The translations under genes were made by a program, and so were the position numbers. This document shows positions 35,203 to 47,700 of a DNA stretch of 64,000 nucleotides, piece by piece; positions within the stretch are counted from its first letter, which is position 1; each line of letters opens with the position of its first letter. The DNA comes from Cladocopium goreaui (Eukaryota; Sar; Dinophyceae; Suessiales; Symbiodiniaceae). The DNA is taken from positions 62,001 to 126,000 of the forward strand of contig CAMXCT020001096.1 in the NCBI GenBank assembly GCA_947184155.2. The letters are read 5' to 3'. The notes under the pieces were generated by a model, which did not search any database, had not been told where the DNA came from, and worked only from the letters and a program-made list of their open reading frames with translations.

Positions 35203-38200
35203 CTCTCTCTCTCAATCTACCTCTATCTATCTCTATCCATCTCTATCTATCCCTATCTATCCTTATCTATCCCTAGCTGTCTCTATCTATCTCTATATAC
35301 ACCTCTATCGAATTTATCTATCTAATGTATCGATCTAATTTATCCATCTGTCCATCTATGCATCTATCCATCTATCCATCTACTCATCTATCCATCTGCC
35401 CATCTATCCATCTACCCATCTATTCATCTATCCATCTATCCATCTATCCATCTATCCATCTATCCATCTATCCATCTATCCATCTATCCATATATCCATC
35501 TATCCATCTATCTATCTACCTATCTATTTATCTATCTATCTACCTACCTAGCTATCTATCTATCTATCGATCGATCGATCTATCGATCTATCGATCTATT
35601 GATCTATCGATCTATGTTTGTATCATTTACTTGTCTATCTACCTGTCTACCCAACTATTTGCCTGTCTACCTGTCTATCCGGCTATCTACCTATCTACCT
35701 GTTCATCCACCTGTTTGTCTAGCTGTCTTTCTGCCAGTTTATTTGTCGTTCTACCGGTCTATCTGTCTATCGATCTACCAATCTACCGATGTATCGATAT
35801 GAATCAATCTGTTTGTCTATGTCTATCTGTGTCTATCTGTCCCTCTGATTTTATCTGTTTGTTTTTTTTTGGTCACTACCACTTTGACAAATGGATTTTT
35901 CGGGGATGAACATCCATAAATCCCAGCTAAGTACAATACTATTTACCATAGCAGCTATTTCAGCATCCATTTGTCATAAAAACCTATTTCCTCAATGTCT
36001 TGACCCATCCCAATCTGATTCAACATATTTATAGCATTTTGAAGCCCTCTGAAGCCTCTGGTGAACTACCAGGGTTTTCAGTTTTTTCGACCTCTCAGGC
36101 GGCAAACCTCCTTCCGAAAGGGCCCCAGTGGGAAGCTGCTCCCCTGTCACTGGATGTGGCATCACACCTGGCAGCGAACTGGAACATCACCATCTTAGGT
36201 AAATCAACGAACTTTTTTTTTTGGGCCATGTTCAAGTTCGCAAACTGTAGTCATTACCAGAGAGTATACATTGGGTAGGTTACTATTGATGGACACCGGA
36301 AGATTCTTTCATGGAATACCCTCCAATCAAACCTGGCTGGACCATTCTGGAGGCGGAGGAGTCGCTGAAAAAAAACAGCGCTGTTTCGGGATCAGAAAAC
36401 ACCAGACATCAGACGATCCAGCGATTTTTGTTGATTTTGGATGAACTCAAAATGGTTTTAAGATGTTAACGAAGCAAATTTAGAAGACAACTAACCAGCC
36501 AAAAAAGGGGGGATTTCATCAGGGATTTAGCTGCTGAGGCCAGGAAATGTGGTCTCCTTGCAGGAATGGGTTGAGTGGTGGGGCGGCCCAGTCTTGCGAC
36601 TGGTGAGATCTGGGGATGTGCAAACGATTCCCGGTGAGGGGGGCGCGGGAGACTCACATAGACATCTCCAATTGATATATCCCCGAATATGATTCCCTAA
36701 GAAAAACTGTGCGAAATTTCAGTGTGTTTTCTGAAGTCCACCTCAAATTACTGTATATATCTTTGACATTCATCGGGGGCTGGAAAATCACCGATTTTGG
36801 TGGATCATCATCCAGGGTTAAGTCGAAAGTTTTGATATGTTTTGATGGTTAACCACCATGTTTCACAATTCTTGATGTGTGAATCCTAATTTTCCAGAAT
36901 TTTTGGGGTTCTCCAAACATCAAAAATTCTGGAAAAAGAAAGGATAACCCTTAAAAAAATTCACATATTCCACATCTTCCCGATTGGTTCCAGTGCTTAA
37001 CTCGTGACCTGGAAAAAATGACGACGAGTTCGTGACTTCGCCAGTCGGATGCCCGGCGAAGTGGAGTTGGGCACCGATGACGCGGGCCTGGTAGCATCCC
37101 CAGTGGGGTCTCAGCGAAAAGTGATGTCGGTTGAGCCCAACTGAGGATATAGCTACCATAATGCTACCATAAACATCCATAAACATGGGCTATAATCCCA
37201 TGAAATATTGATATATCTACCGATCTACCATAAACATCCATATAACATCCATAGTTGTTGGAGTTAGGTTTACCAACTTAGCCTGGGGCACTGAAACTAG
37301 CAGAGTATTAATTGTTGGAAGGTATCAGGCACAGTGTTCCGCCAACTCGGGCACCTTTGGAAGCTAGTGATGCTGGCAGGGTCGAAAACCATATGTGTTG
37401 AGTGTATGATATATGCTGATTCTACTTTGAACATTATGAAAAAAGGCAAATGTCTTGGCTCAAGGCATCTTCGATTGTTTGGCTTTTCGTAGATCCACCC
37501 GTAGAGAAACTTGGCTTTCTACTATGGAAACTGCTCAGCCGAGCAAAGGCCGTAATTTGGAGGCTCCTGGCTGCCGATACCTACATGCCGAACTTGAACA
37601 TGAAGAGCCTAGAAGCCAAATATGGGCTTTTGCCATTGACGTTCGAGAGACAGGTCACAAGGGCTTTCGTCCCGGTGATCGCGTCGTTTCGATCACCAGC
37701 TGATCCCAAGGTGCTGGGCCTTGGATGGTTTCGGGCGGTTTTGGTGTCTATGCTACTGAGAGAACCATAGCCAGACGGACTACTGAGTTACTGCCTCCCC
37801 ATAATCGTGGACCGTCAAGAACTGTGATGGAAGTCACCGGCCATTTGATGCTGCGCAAGTCAGCGTTGCTGGATACAACTTTTTGGGCGAGAAGTAGTCA
37901 CCTTGGAACGTGGTCGTCTCCATGTAGAAGACCCAAGACATTGGAATCGAAGTGAAAGACGTCAAGCAGGCGTCTTCTGATACCTCCAGATCTTGGCCAA
38001 GTTCGCACATCCGAAAGGAGCTGGGAGAAGGCGATGTGGCGATGTGTAACAAGTGTATGGCCCTGGATAAAGGAAAAGTCCTCGCAATGTCCGCCCCAAG
38101 TGTAAGCTGAACCTGAATAAAGCTCGGACCCCTGGACAGCATTGATTCAAAGCTCTTGGACCTGAGAGAATTTGATGGATTCCACCTGACTTGAAGTTTA

Positions 38201-41200
38201 GGATTCATGGGTTCCTGGAATGTGGAACCTTGAGCCAAGAACCTGTCAAGATGGAAACCAAATGCTCAAAGAAGAAAAGTGACCCGAAAATTGGCAGACA
38301 TATCGAAGAGTATCGCTTCCAAGACCTTGACATGCTAGTAACACATAGCAACCATAGTAATGTGGTAAACCCAATAAACCATCCTCAAAATCACCATCAA
38401 TGGGTGGTATAAACCTTCCCCACATGCCTTGCGATGCAGGTGGTCTTGCGACCTGCCAGGAACGCTCGAGAGAAGGTGGGACGCCTCCTGGGTTGGCTTC
38501 GGAAACTCTCGTCGCTGCGCTAAATGTCAGGGACACCTAGTCCATTTGTTTTGTTGTATGAGTTGTTCATAAGGTTCTGAAAAGAACACCTCAGTTTCCC
38601 AAGAAACCAACCTAGAGAGGTTTGAATGATTTCCGTGCCATTTTTTTACCGCACAGTTTCCTAACGATCCAGCAGAAGTTGACAACTTGAAGCCTCCCCT
38701 TGCGAGGCTCAAATGTATTTGTTGAAAATCAGGGTGCCCAAAATCCGGTGGTTGATCATTCGGAGTGGCGCCCAGCGACCTGACAGGAGCCCGATCCAGC
38801 CTTGCAGGCCAGTGAATCGCCAGGGTGAGATGACGATGATCCTCACAGCAGAGCCATGTGGGTAAAATGTTTGACTCAGGAGGCTGGAAGCTGCGAAAAG
38901 TCAGATAGAAAGTCAATCTACCATTATTTGAGAATCGGATTCAGCACCTTTTCCCAGCGAAAGCATGCTTTGCCAGTCCTTTCTAAGCAGACTGCCTGCG
39001 GATCAGTTTCTGCAAGAGGAGGACGTGGGAGTATAGGAAAGCATACTCAAATTCTCACATCATATGAGGGATTTATTAGGAACACACATCACTTTTGCCG
39101 GGAGGCATTCATTTTTTTCGCATCTTCCTCGATCTGCACAGGAAAACACAATCCTCCAATTCAATGCAATTCATACAGTTGAGGCCTTACAATTCCATTG
39201 CAGTTTCCCAGAGATTCTTGGTCAAAACCGGAGCTACTCGTTCTTTGAACCGTTGCTGCGAGATGACGCATCCCCTCTCCAAGATATGTGACTTGACTTA
39301 TGGAAATGTAGAGCCAGATTGAGCACACGTCTAAAAAGGGCTACCGTAGTTCTTGTTATTACTGTTTCTTCTCGCCAATCCAAAGTTCTTCTGAGGGGTG
39401 AATGGTGATCAAAGTTCTTCAGAGGTGTAAATGGGTCTTTCAGAGGTGTAAATGGTAATCTTCCGAAAGTCTGTTGAAAGTTAACCGATCTGTGCCTTTT
39501 CGGCCACAACTTGGACCCAGGGACCCTGTGACCCTATGATTTGGCGCATAGGAGGATCTAAGAGAAGCGATCGTCAGCGTAGGTCACCCAGAGCCGGTGC
39601 ATCTTCAAACGCGAGGGACGTTTTTTGTTGAGGACCTTGCTATTTACAAACAATGTTTGTTGGATCCCCCCAAGAATTCTTTTTTTTTTTTTCTATGGGC
39701 TTGCCCTCCATTTTGGTAGGTTAATCTCTAATTTGTTTTGACTTTCGTTGTTGGGTCCCATAAAAATTACCAGACACTCTCCTTGTGATACTGACATGAT
39801 GTTCCCATTATGTTTTTCGTGCTCTGAGATGCATGATGTTTGTGGACATTTTTAAGCCAGTCCCATCCTTTTCTTCGTATGGGAATCCTTGAGAATCATT
39901 CAAAATAGCTGACACCACCAAATGATCACATTTTGAATTCTAAAGATACGAAAACCATCCAAATCCTGCATACAAAAAAATACTAAGCCACACTAAACCA
40001 ATCAGATGTCAGATGTTTCTATATAGATACAGAAATTACAGAAAACACATCCAAGTCGACCGTGGACCCATTGGCACCACTACTCACCCATAACCCACAG
40101 CCTTGTCTGAAAATAAGGGGACAACATGGGACAACCCCTAGTCTTTTCCCATGGTTTTTGATGAATTTCCTCCGTAAAAATTGTAGATTTGGGTAAATCA
40201 CCCATTGTCATTGGTCAAATTCCTATGGCTGGTGGAATCCCAAGGAAGAAGGAAGTAGTGGCCCAAAAAGATTTCGAAAGGTCATATTTATCACTATTTT
40301 ACTGGGATTTCACTTTTCTATATCTTTCTGGGAGTTTATAGTGTATATATATATATATAAATATATATATATATACAATACGTATATATATATATATATA
40401 CAATATATATATATACATACAAATATACGTATATATATATATACATATATGTGTATATATATATATGCGCATAGATATTATATATGTATATACCACACAT
40501 ACTCCGGTATGATTTCCATGATTTGTTCACTGAGGCCTGCGAGAAGGCTCCCGAAACCTTGGCGCAGGCGGATAATTTTTTGGATCCGTGGAACTTGGGG
40601 GTTGAAACACGAGTTCTAGAGATACTATACAGATACTATTCATAATTTAATCATACATAATCATAGATGCATGCACATATGCATACATAGTTAATCATAA
40701 CTACGTATATTCTAATCATATAAAATACATAATTAATCATAGTTATATAGTAACACATAATTACACATAATTCATCATAGATTAATCATTGGATTACGTA
40801 TATATTGGAACACAGCTGTACGTCACCAATTCTCACGGCAACGCCTCTCGTCGCTCGGTTCAGGTGAAGAGACTGCCCAGTGTGTTGAAGTGCACCAAGG
40901 TGCAGGACCGGCGAGGTGAAAAAATAACTAACATGGGGATACCAAAATATGGGAATACAACATATATCTATGTAATCTATGTAATGTAATATTTATATAT
41001 ATATATACAAAACTATTTGTAAGCAATTTATATACTTTTGAACACCCCAATGTGGGCCCCCAAATCATGAATAGATCCAAAACATTCCGCCGAGGTTTTG
41101 TTTGGTGGTATTTTATCTCAGGGGAAATGGCCATTCAACTATGTGGATGGGTCATTTTTTTTTTACGGCCCAGGAAAACACGTTTTTTTTTTTTTTTTCG

Positions 41201-44200
41201 TGGGTCATGAACATAGGGTACCTCCAAATCCATTGATTTATCATCGTTTTCCGAATTTTTAAGAATAAAAGGGGGTATCCACACTTTTGGACACACTAAC
41301 ATGGGGAAACCATGTTCTTTTAATATTGGATGCAATGGTTTTTTCCTCAAAATTTCCCATGGATAGGTGGTGCTGGGTGATTTTTCCACAAGGATCATTG
41401 AGGACCTTAGATCTTCCTATCGTGGGAACATATATGGATTTACTTCATCCAGATTTACTGAGAAAAAAAACAGCTATAGAACCTGCGAAGAGCTTTGGTG
41501 AGCTATTGCTAACTCCTTTTTCTAAGATACCAAGTCCTTTTGCCGAATTCTTGGGGGTTTCTTCAAAAATGGGGCACCCATAAATTCCAATGCCAAAACC
41601 ACCATTTCTGGATGTTTTTTTTTTTTTTTTTCCGGGCCTCCCATTTGAACGATAAATTCGCCCAGCAGGTCCTTCTACCTGCTGCCATCAAGCTGGAGGA
41701 CTGGATCGAACGTCGCATCGGGGCTGAGGTGCGGAGTCCGGGAGTTCGTCCGAAGGGGATGGAGGGGATGGAGGGGATGGAGGGGATGAAAATGGAAGGT
41801 TTATTGAGGTTTATTATGATCACTTCCACTGAATTGGACACCAATAGAGTCGGATATATGATATATATGATATATGATATATATATATATATATGATATA
41901 TGATATATATAATATATATAATAATGGGTAAAAAATGTGGTAAAGCCAATAATCAATCATCCCCAATAGAGGCTTATTGTCGGGTATACCTTAGCTGAAT
42001 CCCAAAAGCCTCCAGGGCTTCTGTCTATAGGAGCTGACGAGGGGGTACGTATACATATCCTAAGTGGCCGCGCATGCAAAACATATGTAAAACGCATATG
42101 AAACATAGATTTTTACGCTGGTGGAACGTATGTGATGCGTATGTGAAGCGTATGTGCAGCGCAAGTGAACACATATGTGAGCCGTATGTGAAATATATGT
42201 GAAACATATGCGAAATACATGTGACATATTAACGTATTTTGGGACTGGGTTGCGTTGTGTTTATGTTTTACTTATGTATACTTTTGCGAATTTATGGGTT
42301 TTTTTATGTCGGAGGAAAAATAAGACCTTATTTTGTGCAAATCACGCAAAATAAGGCCTTATTTTGGAACGCACGTATAGAAAACATAAACAAAACGCAA
42401 ATGAGAACACAAACACATTTTGTAACGTTTGTGTTTGTACACGTGTATATGGTTTATGTTTTATTTATGTCGGGAGAAAAATCAGACCTTATTTTGGGCA
42501 AATAAGGCCTTATTTTATCGCTTACGTAAAAGAAACGCAAACAGAAACATAAAGAAAACAGCTAGTAGCCGCAATTTCTGGATATGTCGGGAATATGCGT
42601 TTTGTTTGCGTATTTGAAGCCGTTTATGTATGCGTATGCGCAGGCCAGTCCAAGACGGGCTCTATTGTGAAAGCCTTTGAAACCCTGCTAAGGTATACCT
42701 CTATTTGGGATGATGATTGATGACCACCAAATGGTTGATTACTGTAATGTTTTTCTTTTTAAACATATGTTTCAAAGGGCATTTTCCACATTACCAATGT
42801 TGATTGGTTACTACAGGGGGTTATATACTAGCTTGATCATTGGGAATTGTACTGTATATTCATCTTATAGCGGGGACACTTACCGGGACCCCGGTATCAA
42901 CCAACAATAGGGACATTTTGCATAGCTCAATTGGAACTTGGGAATCTTAAAGCACCAAACAACTCTGACTTTCTCGCACCGCTGGATGATGAAAAAGATG
43001 AATCAATAGGAAAGTGTGGTGAATGATGGTCAACAATATTCAATGGTATGCCCAACAAGCCGTCCTATTTCTCCAGAACAGACATACATCTTCGCCCGCA
43101 AACACCCTAAGGAAATGTGACCTAAAGCTGGGACATCCATTTTGCACTTGGAGCATGACTCCCTCCAATTACAGGGGAATCCATTAGTCGTGCACCCACA
43201 ACAGCATATGCGCATACATTGGTTGACAGATTTGACAGGAAGGTGTCCCAACAGCGAAATCGCAGTCCTGTGGCTTTGCCAGCTGTCATTGGTTAAATCA
43301 TCATCCTTGAAGCTGAAGCACACATGTTTTTAGATATGGAGTACAGAACCCTGGATTATGTACCCCGCATGGTTTGCCATTTTTTTCCAGTTTGGTTCGC
43401 ATTCTGTTGTTTTGATCCTTATTGGTGAGAATGCCAGTTTTTGTTGGTTGAACGCTCATTTTTGCTGCTTTACTCGGCAAATTCCTTGGTTCTGTTGCCT
43501 CCCAGTTTTGTTGGTGAAGATCATCTGTTGTTTTTGCGGCTTAACCAAATTATGTTGGGTTAACACCAATTTATGGGTTTTTATGGGTATGTTAAAATAC
43601 CCCAGTTTTGCTGCTATTTTTAGGGTTTACATCCCCAAGTTCTGGCTCAAGATCCTCAACAATCGAAGCCTCGGTGAAGAATGGTCTCAGTTCCGACCGT
43701 TTTTTTGTCCCGTTTTTGTGGGTCAGATCGGGTACTTCTGCAAGTTCCCAATGTTCTGGTTGAGATCCTGTTTGGTAGCTGACATGGTCATTTCTGCTGG
43801 TCAAAAACTCCCCAGTTTTGTTGGTTTTTCAGCACATGGGTGGTTAGTCAAGATATTCCTCCCCAAAGCTCAATTGGCTCCATTTATATATACCTCAATT
43901 GGTACATTGCACGCACGTCTGACACATCTAACCTGGCCGCCCGGCCCTTTTTTAGCTGGTTTTTGTAAACCAAAATCGGTTGGTTCGGGTGTTTCTGGGC
44001 CAGTCAACCATGGTAAACCCTCAATTGTCCAAGAAAAACACTTGAATTTCCATTTTCCAAGGAAAAACCCTGAACCAACCATTGGTAAGGCCATGTTTTT
44101 GCCACTAGAAAGGTGGCCGTGGAAACCGATGCGGCCGGGCAGCGCGTCTGTCGGCTGATGGGGTCTGAGCCCCTGCCGAGACAGGTGCCTTTGCGGATCC

Positions 44201-44664
44201 CTTGTGGTTGATGGTTTATGTGTGTATAATATATAATGTACTATATTTATATATGTTTATATATGTTTATATATGATGATATATATATATGATTATATAT
44301 ATATATGATTATATATGTATGTATATATATATATTCACACACACACATATATGATTATACATATATATATATATATATGGCTATGTCACGTTGGATTATA
44401 TTGGATGATGTGTGATTCACATCTTAAAAGTACTGTAGGTGGTTCAATGGGATTATCACAGTCATGCCTATGGCACCATGAAAATGGGATGAGCATCCAG
44501 CAGCTTGTTTCTATCGCGATTGTCATGAGTATCATTGATGTACCATTCCTCAAAGACCATTCTTCTTATTGCTATGTTGCTGTTGTTTTTGCCAGTATTG
44601 GTGATGTCGCTTCTGCTTTTGATTCCTATGACCATCCTCGATCTTGAGGAGGAGGACGACAAAG

Positions 44665-44714
<50 letters not shown>

Positions 44715-47700
44715 GATGATGATGATGATGACGATGACGACGATGATGAAGATAATGGATGAGGGATGAGGATTAGCTTGAGGATGAAGATAAGGATTGA
44801 TGAGGATGAGGATGAGAGTGACAACGATGAGGCCGACGTTCTCAATACGGCTGGGAGGCGAAGCAATGGTGAATTCAGCCCCTTTATTGTGCAAAAATCC
44901 AGTGGTTAGGAGGGAGACAAATAGCTAAGGGTATCCATATTCATCGTTATTCATCCATAGGTCACGATGCGTCCAGGAGAGTAGAAACCGCGAGAAGGAC
45001 CGTAGCGAGGAGTTCTTCCGGATGCTGCCCAAGGCAGGGGCAACCACGGGTCATAGGAAATCATAGGTTGAAGGGTGATTTAACAATGAAACATTGGTAA
45101 TTAACTAATGAATAGTGGATATGGCAATGTTTGAATATAGGGTATGCCACCAAAAATAGTCAATTTTGATGGATTTGGGGTACAGTACCACATTTCCAGA
45201 CAAACGCACATTTTGGTGACCAACACCCAGTCGCCATGTAGCACAAAAGGATACAAAGGGGTGAGCCTTGTCGCAGCTTTGATGCTGAGGGTCGGGATCA
45301 TTCAGACTCAGTTCCTGGTAGTTCACCACACTCTGAGAGGACTCCTTCTTGCCGGAGGAGGAAAAGTCGCCCTCCCAGATCTTGGGAATTCTCAAATCAT
45401 GTGGCCGAATGTGGCCCAGCATGTGTTGGTTTCAAAAAGGGAAACAAAAGGACAACTTGCGGAACTATGTTTCCATTCATGGCCCATGGGAGTTATGAAC
45501 ACATTTGCTATCTTGTTCAACAGTTGGTTCTAGGGTTTTGACCAAGAAAACTACTACCACAGCTGAGGCTCAGAATGGCCATCTTTGATTTCCTCGCCGG
45601 CTGGAGCGCACAGGACAGGTACAGCTTGATGGTCGCTCTTGCAATCAGCTTGATGTTCTTAAATCAGTTACCCTCTGGTTCTTCAACATAGCTATGGAAC
45701 ATGGCTTAGATGATTTATGATGATGTATATTCCTACTAAAAAAATGTATTCTGTCATAGATATGTCAAATCACCAGGTAAAAAAAACATCAGGATTGGGG
45801 TTTAACCATGAAGGATCATTGATTACTATATGCTTATGGGTCAAACTAGGTAGCCTCAGTCATAGCTGGTTAATGGATGGTTATTCCCCAAATATGGTAA
45901 TTTCGTAGGTTTTGACCAATCCCCCAAATTGGGAGCAACTGGCCTTGGATCTCTGCCAGGAGCTGGCCACCCTGCAGCGTTGCGCCCAAAATCCTGCGGT
46001 GGCAGAGGTTGGGTGACTGATGGCTGAGCTCATATCGCTTGTCCGATTGGGTGTCTACAGCAACCTAGTTTGTTTCTAGTAGCTTACTATGAATGGAAAA
46101 CTAAATGGAATATTCATGCAGTATCGTTTTTAAATGATGATAAATCATGGGATTTGAAGGAGAAGGATGCTATATCCTGGTGCTGGACAACCGCATTTTG
46201 CAGCTACAAGTGTTGTGAAATGCTGTGGGTATCCATACCCTTTCCGGAGAATTGAGGAATTTTGAGACCATGGCATCCACACATCCCCTCGCTCCAGCTG
46301 TCAAGGCGAAGAGAGGGATGTCACAGCCTCAAGATGTCACAGCCCTGCGGAGGAAAGCGGTCACAGTCGCGTATGGAAGACAGTTGCAGACTGAAAAAGG
46401 CACTGGGGATAGGTCAAATTTTGGATCAGAGCATCCTGTTTTTGAGGACGAAGTGTGGCTTAGCCCGTTTGGTGCAAGATGTACAAGTTTGAATCAGATT
46501 CTGCTTGCTACTTTTAGAAACCTATCTGAGGTTTGCTTCACATGCCAGGGGACCCAGACGTGTGTTTTTGATTTCGACCGAAATAAATTGCAGGTCTGCA
46601 ATTGCTTCATATTGCTTCCCAATACCCTGTAAAAACAGGGAATTGACAAGAACGGCATTCCTCGTTTGAGTGTATGTGCTATTCCTCACGTTGCAATAAG
46701 TGGTTCAGCTGTACCTCTGAGGCCGTCAATTTCAAGGATTGGATTGAACGACGTATCGGCGGAGAGCTGACTGGAAGCCCAGGAAGGTTTTGGGGCTTTG
46801 AGTAAATCATTTTTAGCCAAGGAGGTTATGGCATTTATGGGAATATCATGGGATTTTATGCTGATTTCGTGGATTTTAGATGGTTAAACTATGGATAAAA
46901 TCGTGGGTTTAAACATCGCGAGATAACCCGAAAAACTCATCAGGGTTTAATGATTCACCCAGAAACCCATCGTTCATCCCATCCCCTGATGTCCCAAAAA
47001 CATCCCATCGATTTTCAGGAGCCTCAAATGAAGAGATCCACTGCCAGGGTTTCCGAAATAGGGAGTATTAAATACTAGGGGGACGGGATGCCTTTGGGAG
47101 TCAAATTGGGATCAAACTATCCACAGATTCGTGAAGATACAACCGGGTTTGCCTCAAATGTAAGACTCCCCAACTGATAGATTTGCTTATTTTTAGTATC
47201 AGTCATTTGCTTTTTAGGAAGTGGTACTTCCCACCTTCTACAATGAAAGATGAACATCTGTATCTGATTGGGTCAAGATCTGTAGGTTTATTCTTGAATG
47301 GGATCCCTCACGATATTGTGACCCTCTTTTTTTATGACTCAGAGATTTCTCAAAAAAAAATGTAGGTAAACCAAGAACACCAATCTTTCATTATATTCCC
47401 CGGCTTTACAGAAGATCTGAGGATCCTGAGACCGGACCCTGCTGGACGGGGGGAGTTGGCCTGGAAGCTCAGTTTCTTTGGGAATTCGCCAAAAATCGCC
47501 AGGTGAACGGTGGAAACCATGTGGAAGACTGGTTGTTTAGGCAAACACATGGGAAGTGAACTAGGTGAATTGGTGATTGAATCAAGAAACATGGAAAGTG
47601 AACCATGAAAAACCGGTGATATGCTATTGAGTGGTTTATTTGTTGGGGGATAATGACCTACTGGTAATTTCTTCGGGATTATGAACTAGCCATGTTTATT

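Noticed and set aside
34830-35909. ORFs of 139-194 codons
   Set aside because: They are direct translations of the CTAT/CCAT satellite (Ser, Leu, Ile, Tyr and Pro runs).
37450-38238. Overlapping ORFs of 76-134 codons on both strands as a retroelement gene
   Set aside because: Three frames are open at once, no conserved catalytic or nucleic-acid-binding motif is visible, and no frame stands out.
39100-39290. FFSHLP and SFFEPLL peptides that resemble the FFDxLP motif
   Set aside because: They come from T-rich, intron-like sequence without a supporting donor. They show that the motif can arise by chance in pyrimidine tracts.
43358-44158. Longest ORF of the window, 266 codons on the plus strand
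   Set aside because: It follows a T-rich degenerate CCAGTTTTGTTGG repeat, is unusually rich in Phe, Trp and Cys, and overlaps a better exon candidate (44,109-44,184) in another frame.
44468-44894. Poly-Ser/Ile and poly-Asp ORFs
   Set aside because: Products of the GAT trinucleotide satellite.
46225-46632. 135-codon ORF as a single-exon gene
   Set aside because: A second frame is open over much of it and composition changes midway; at most a part may be an exon.
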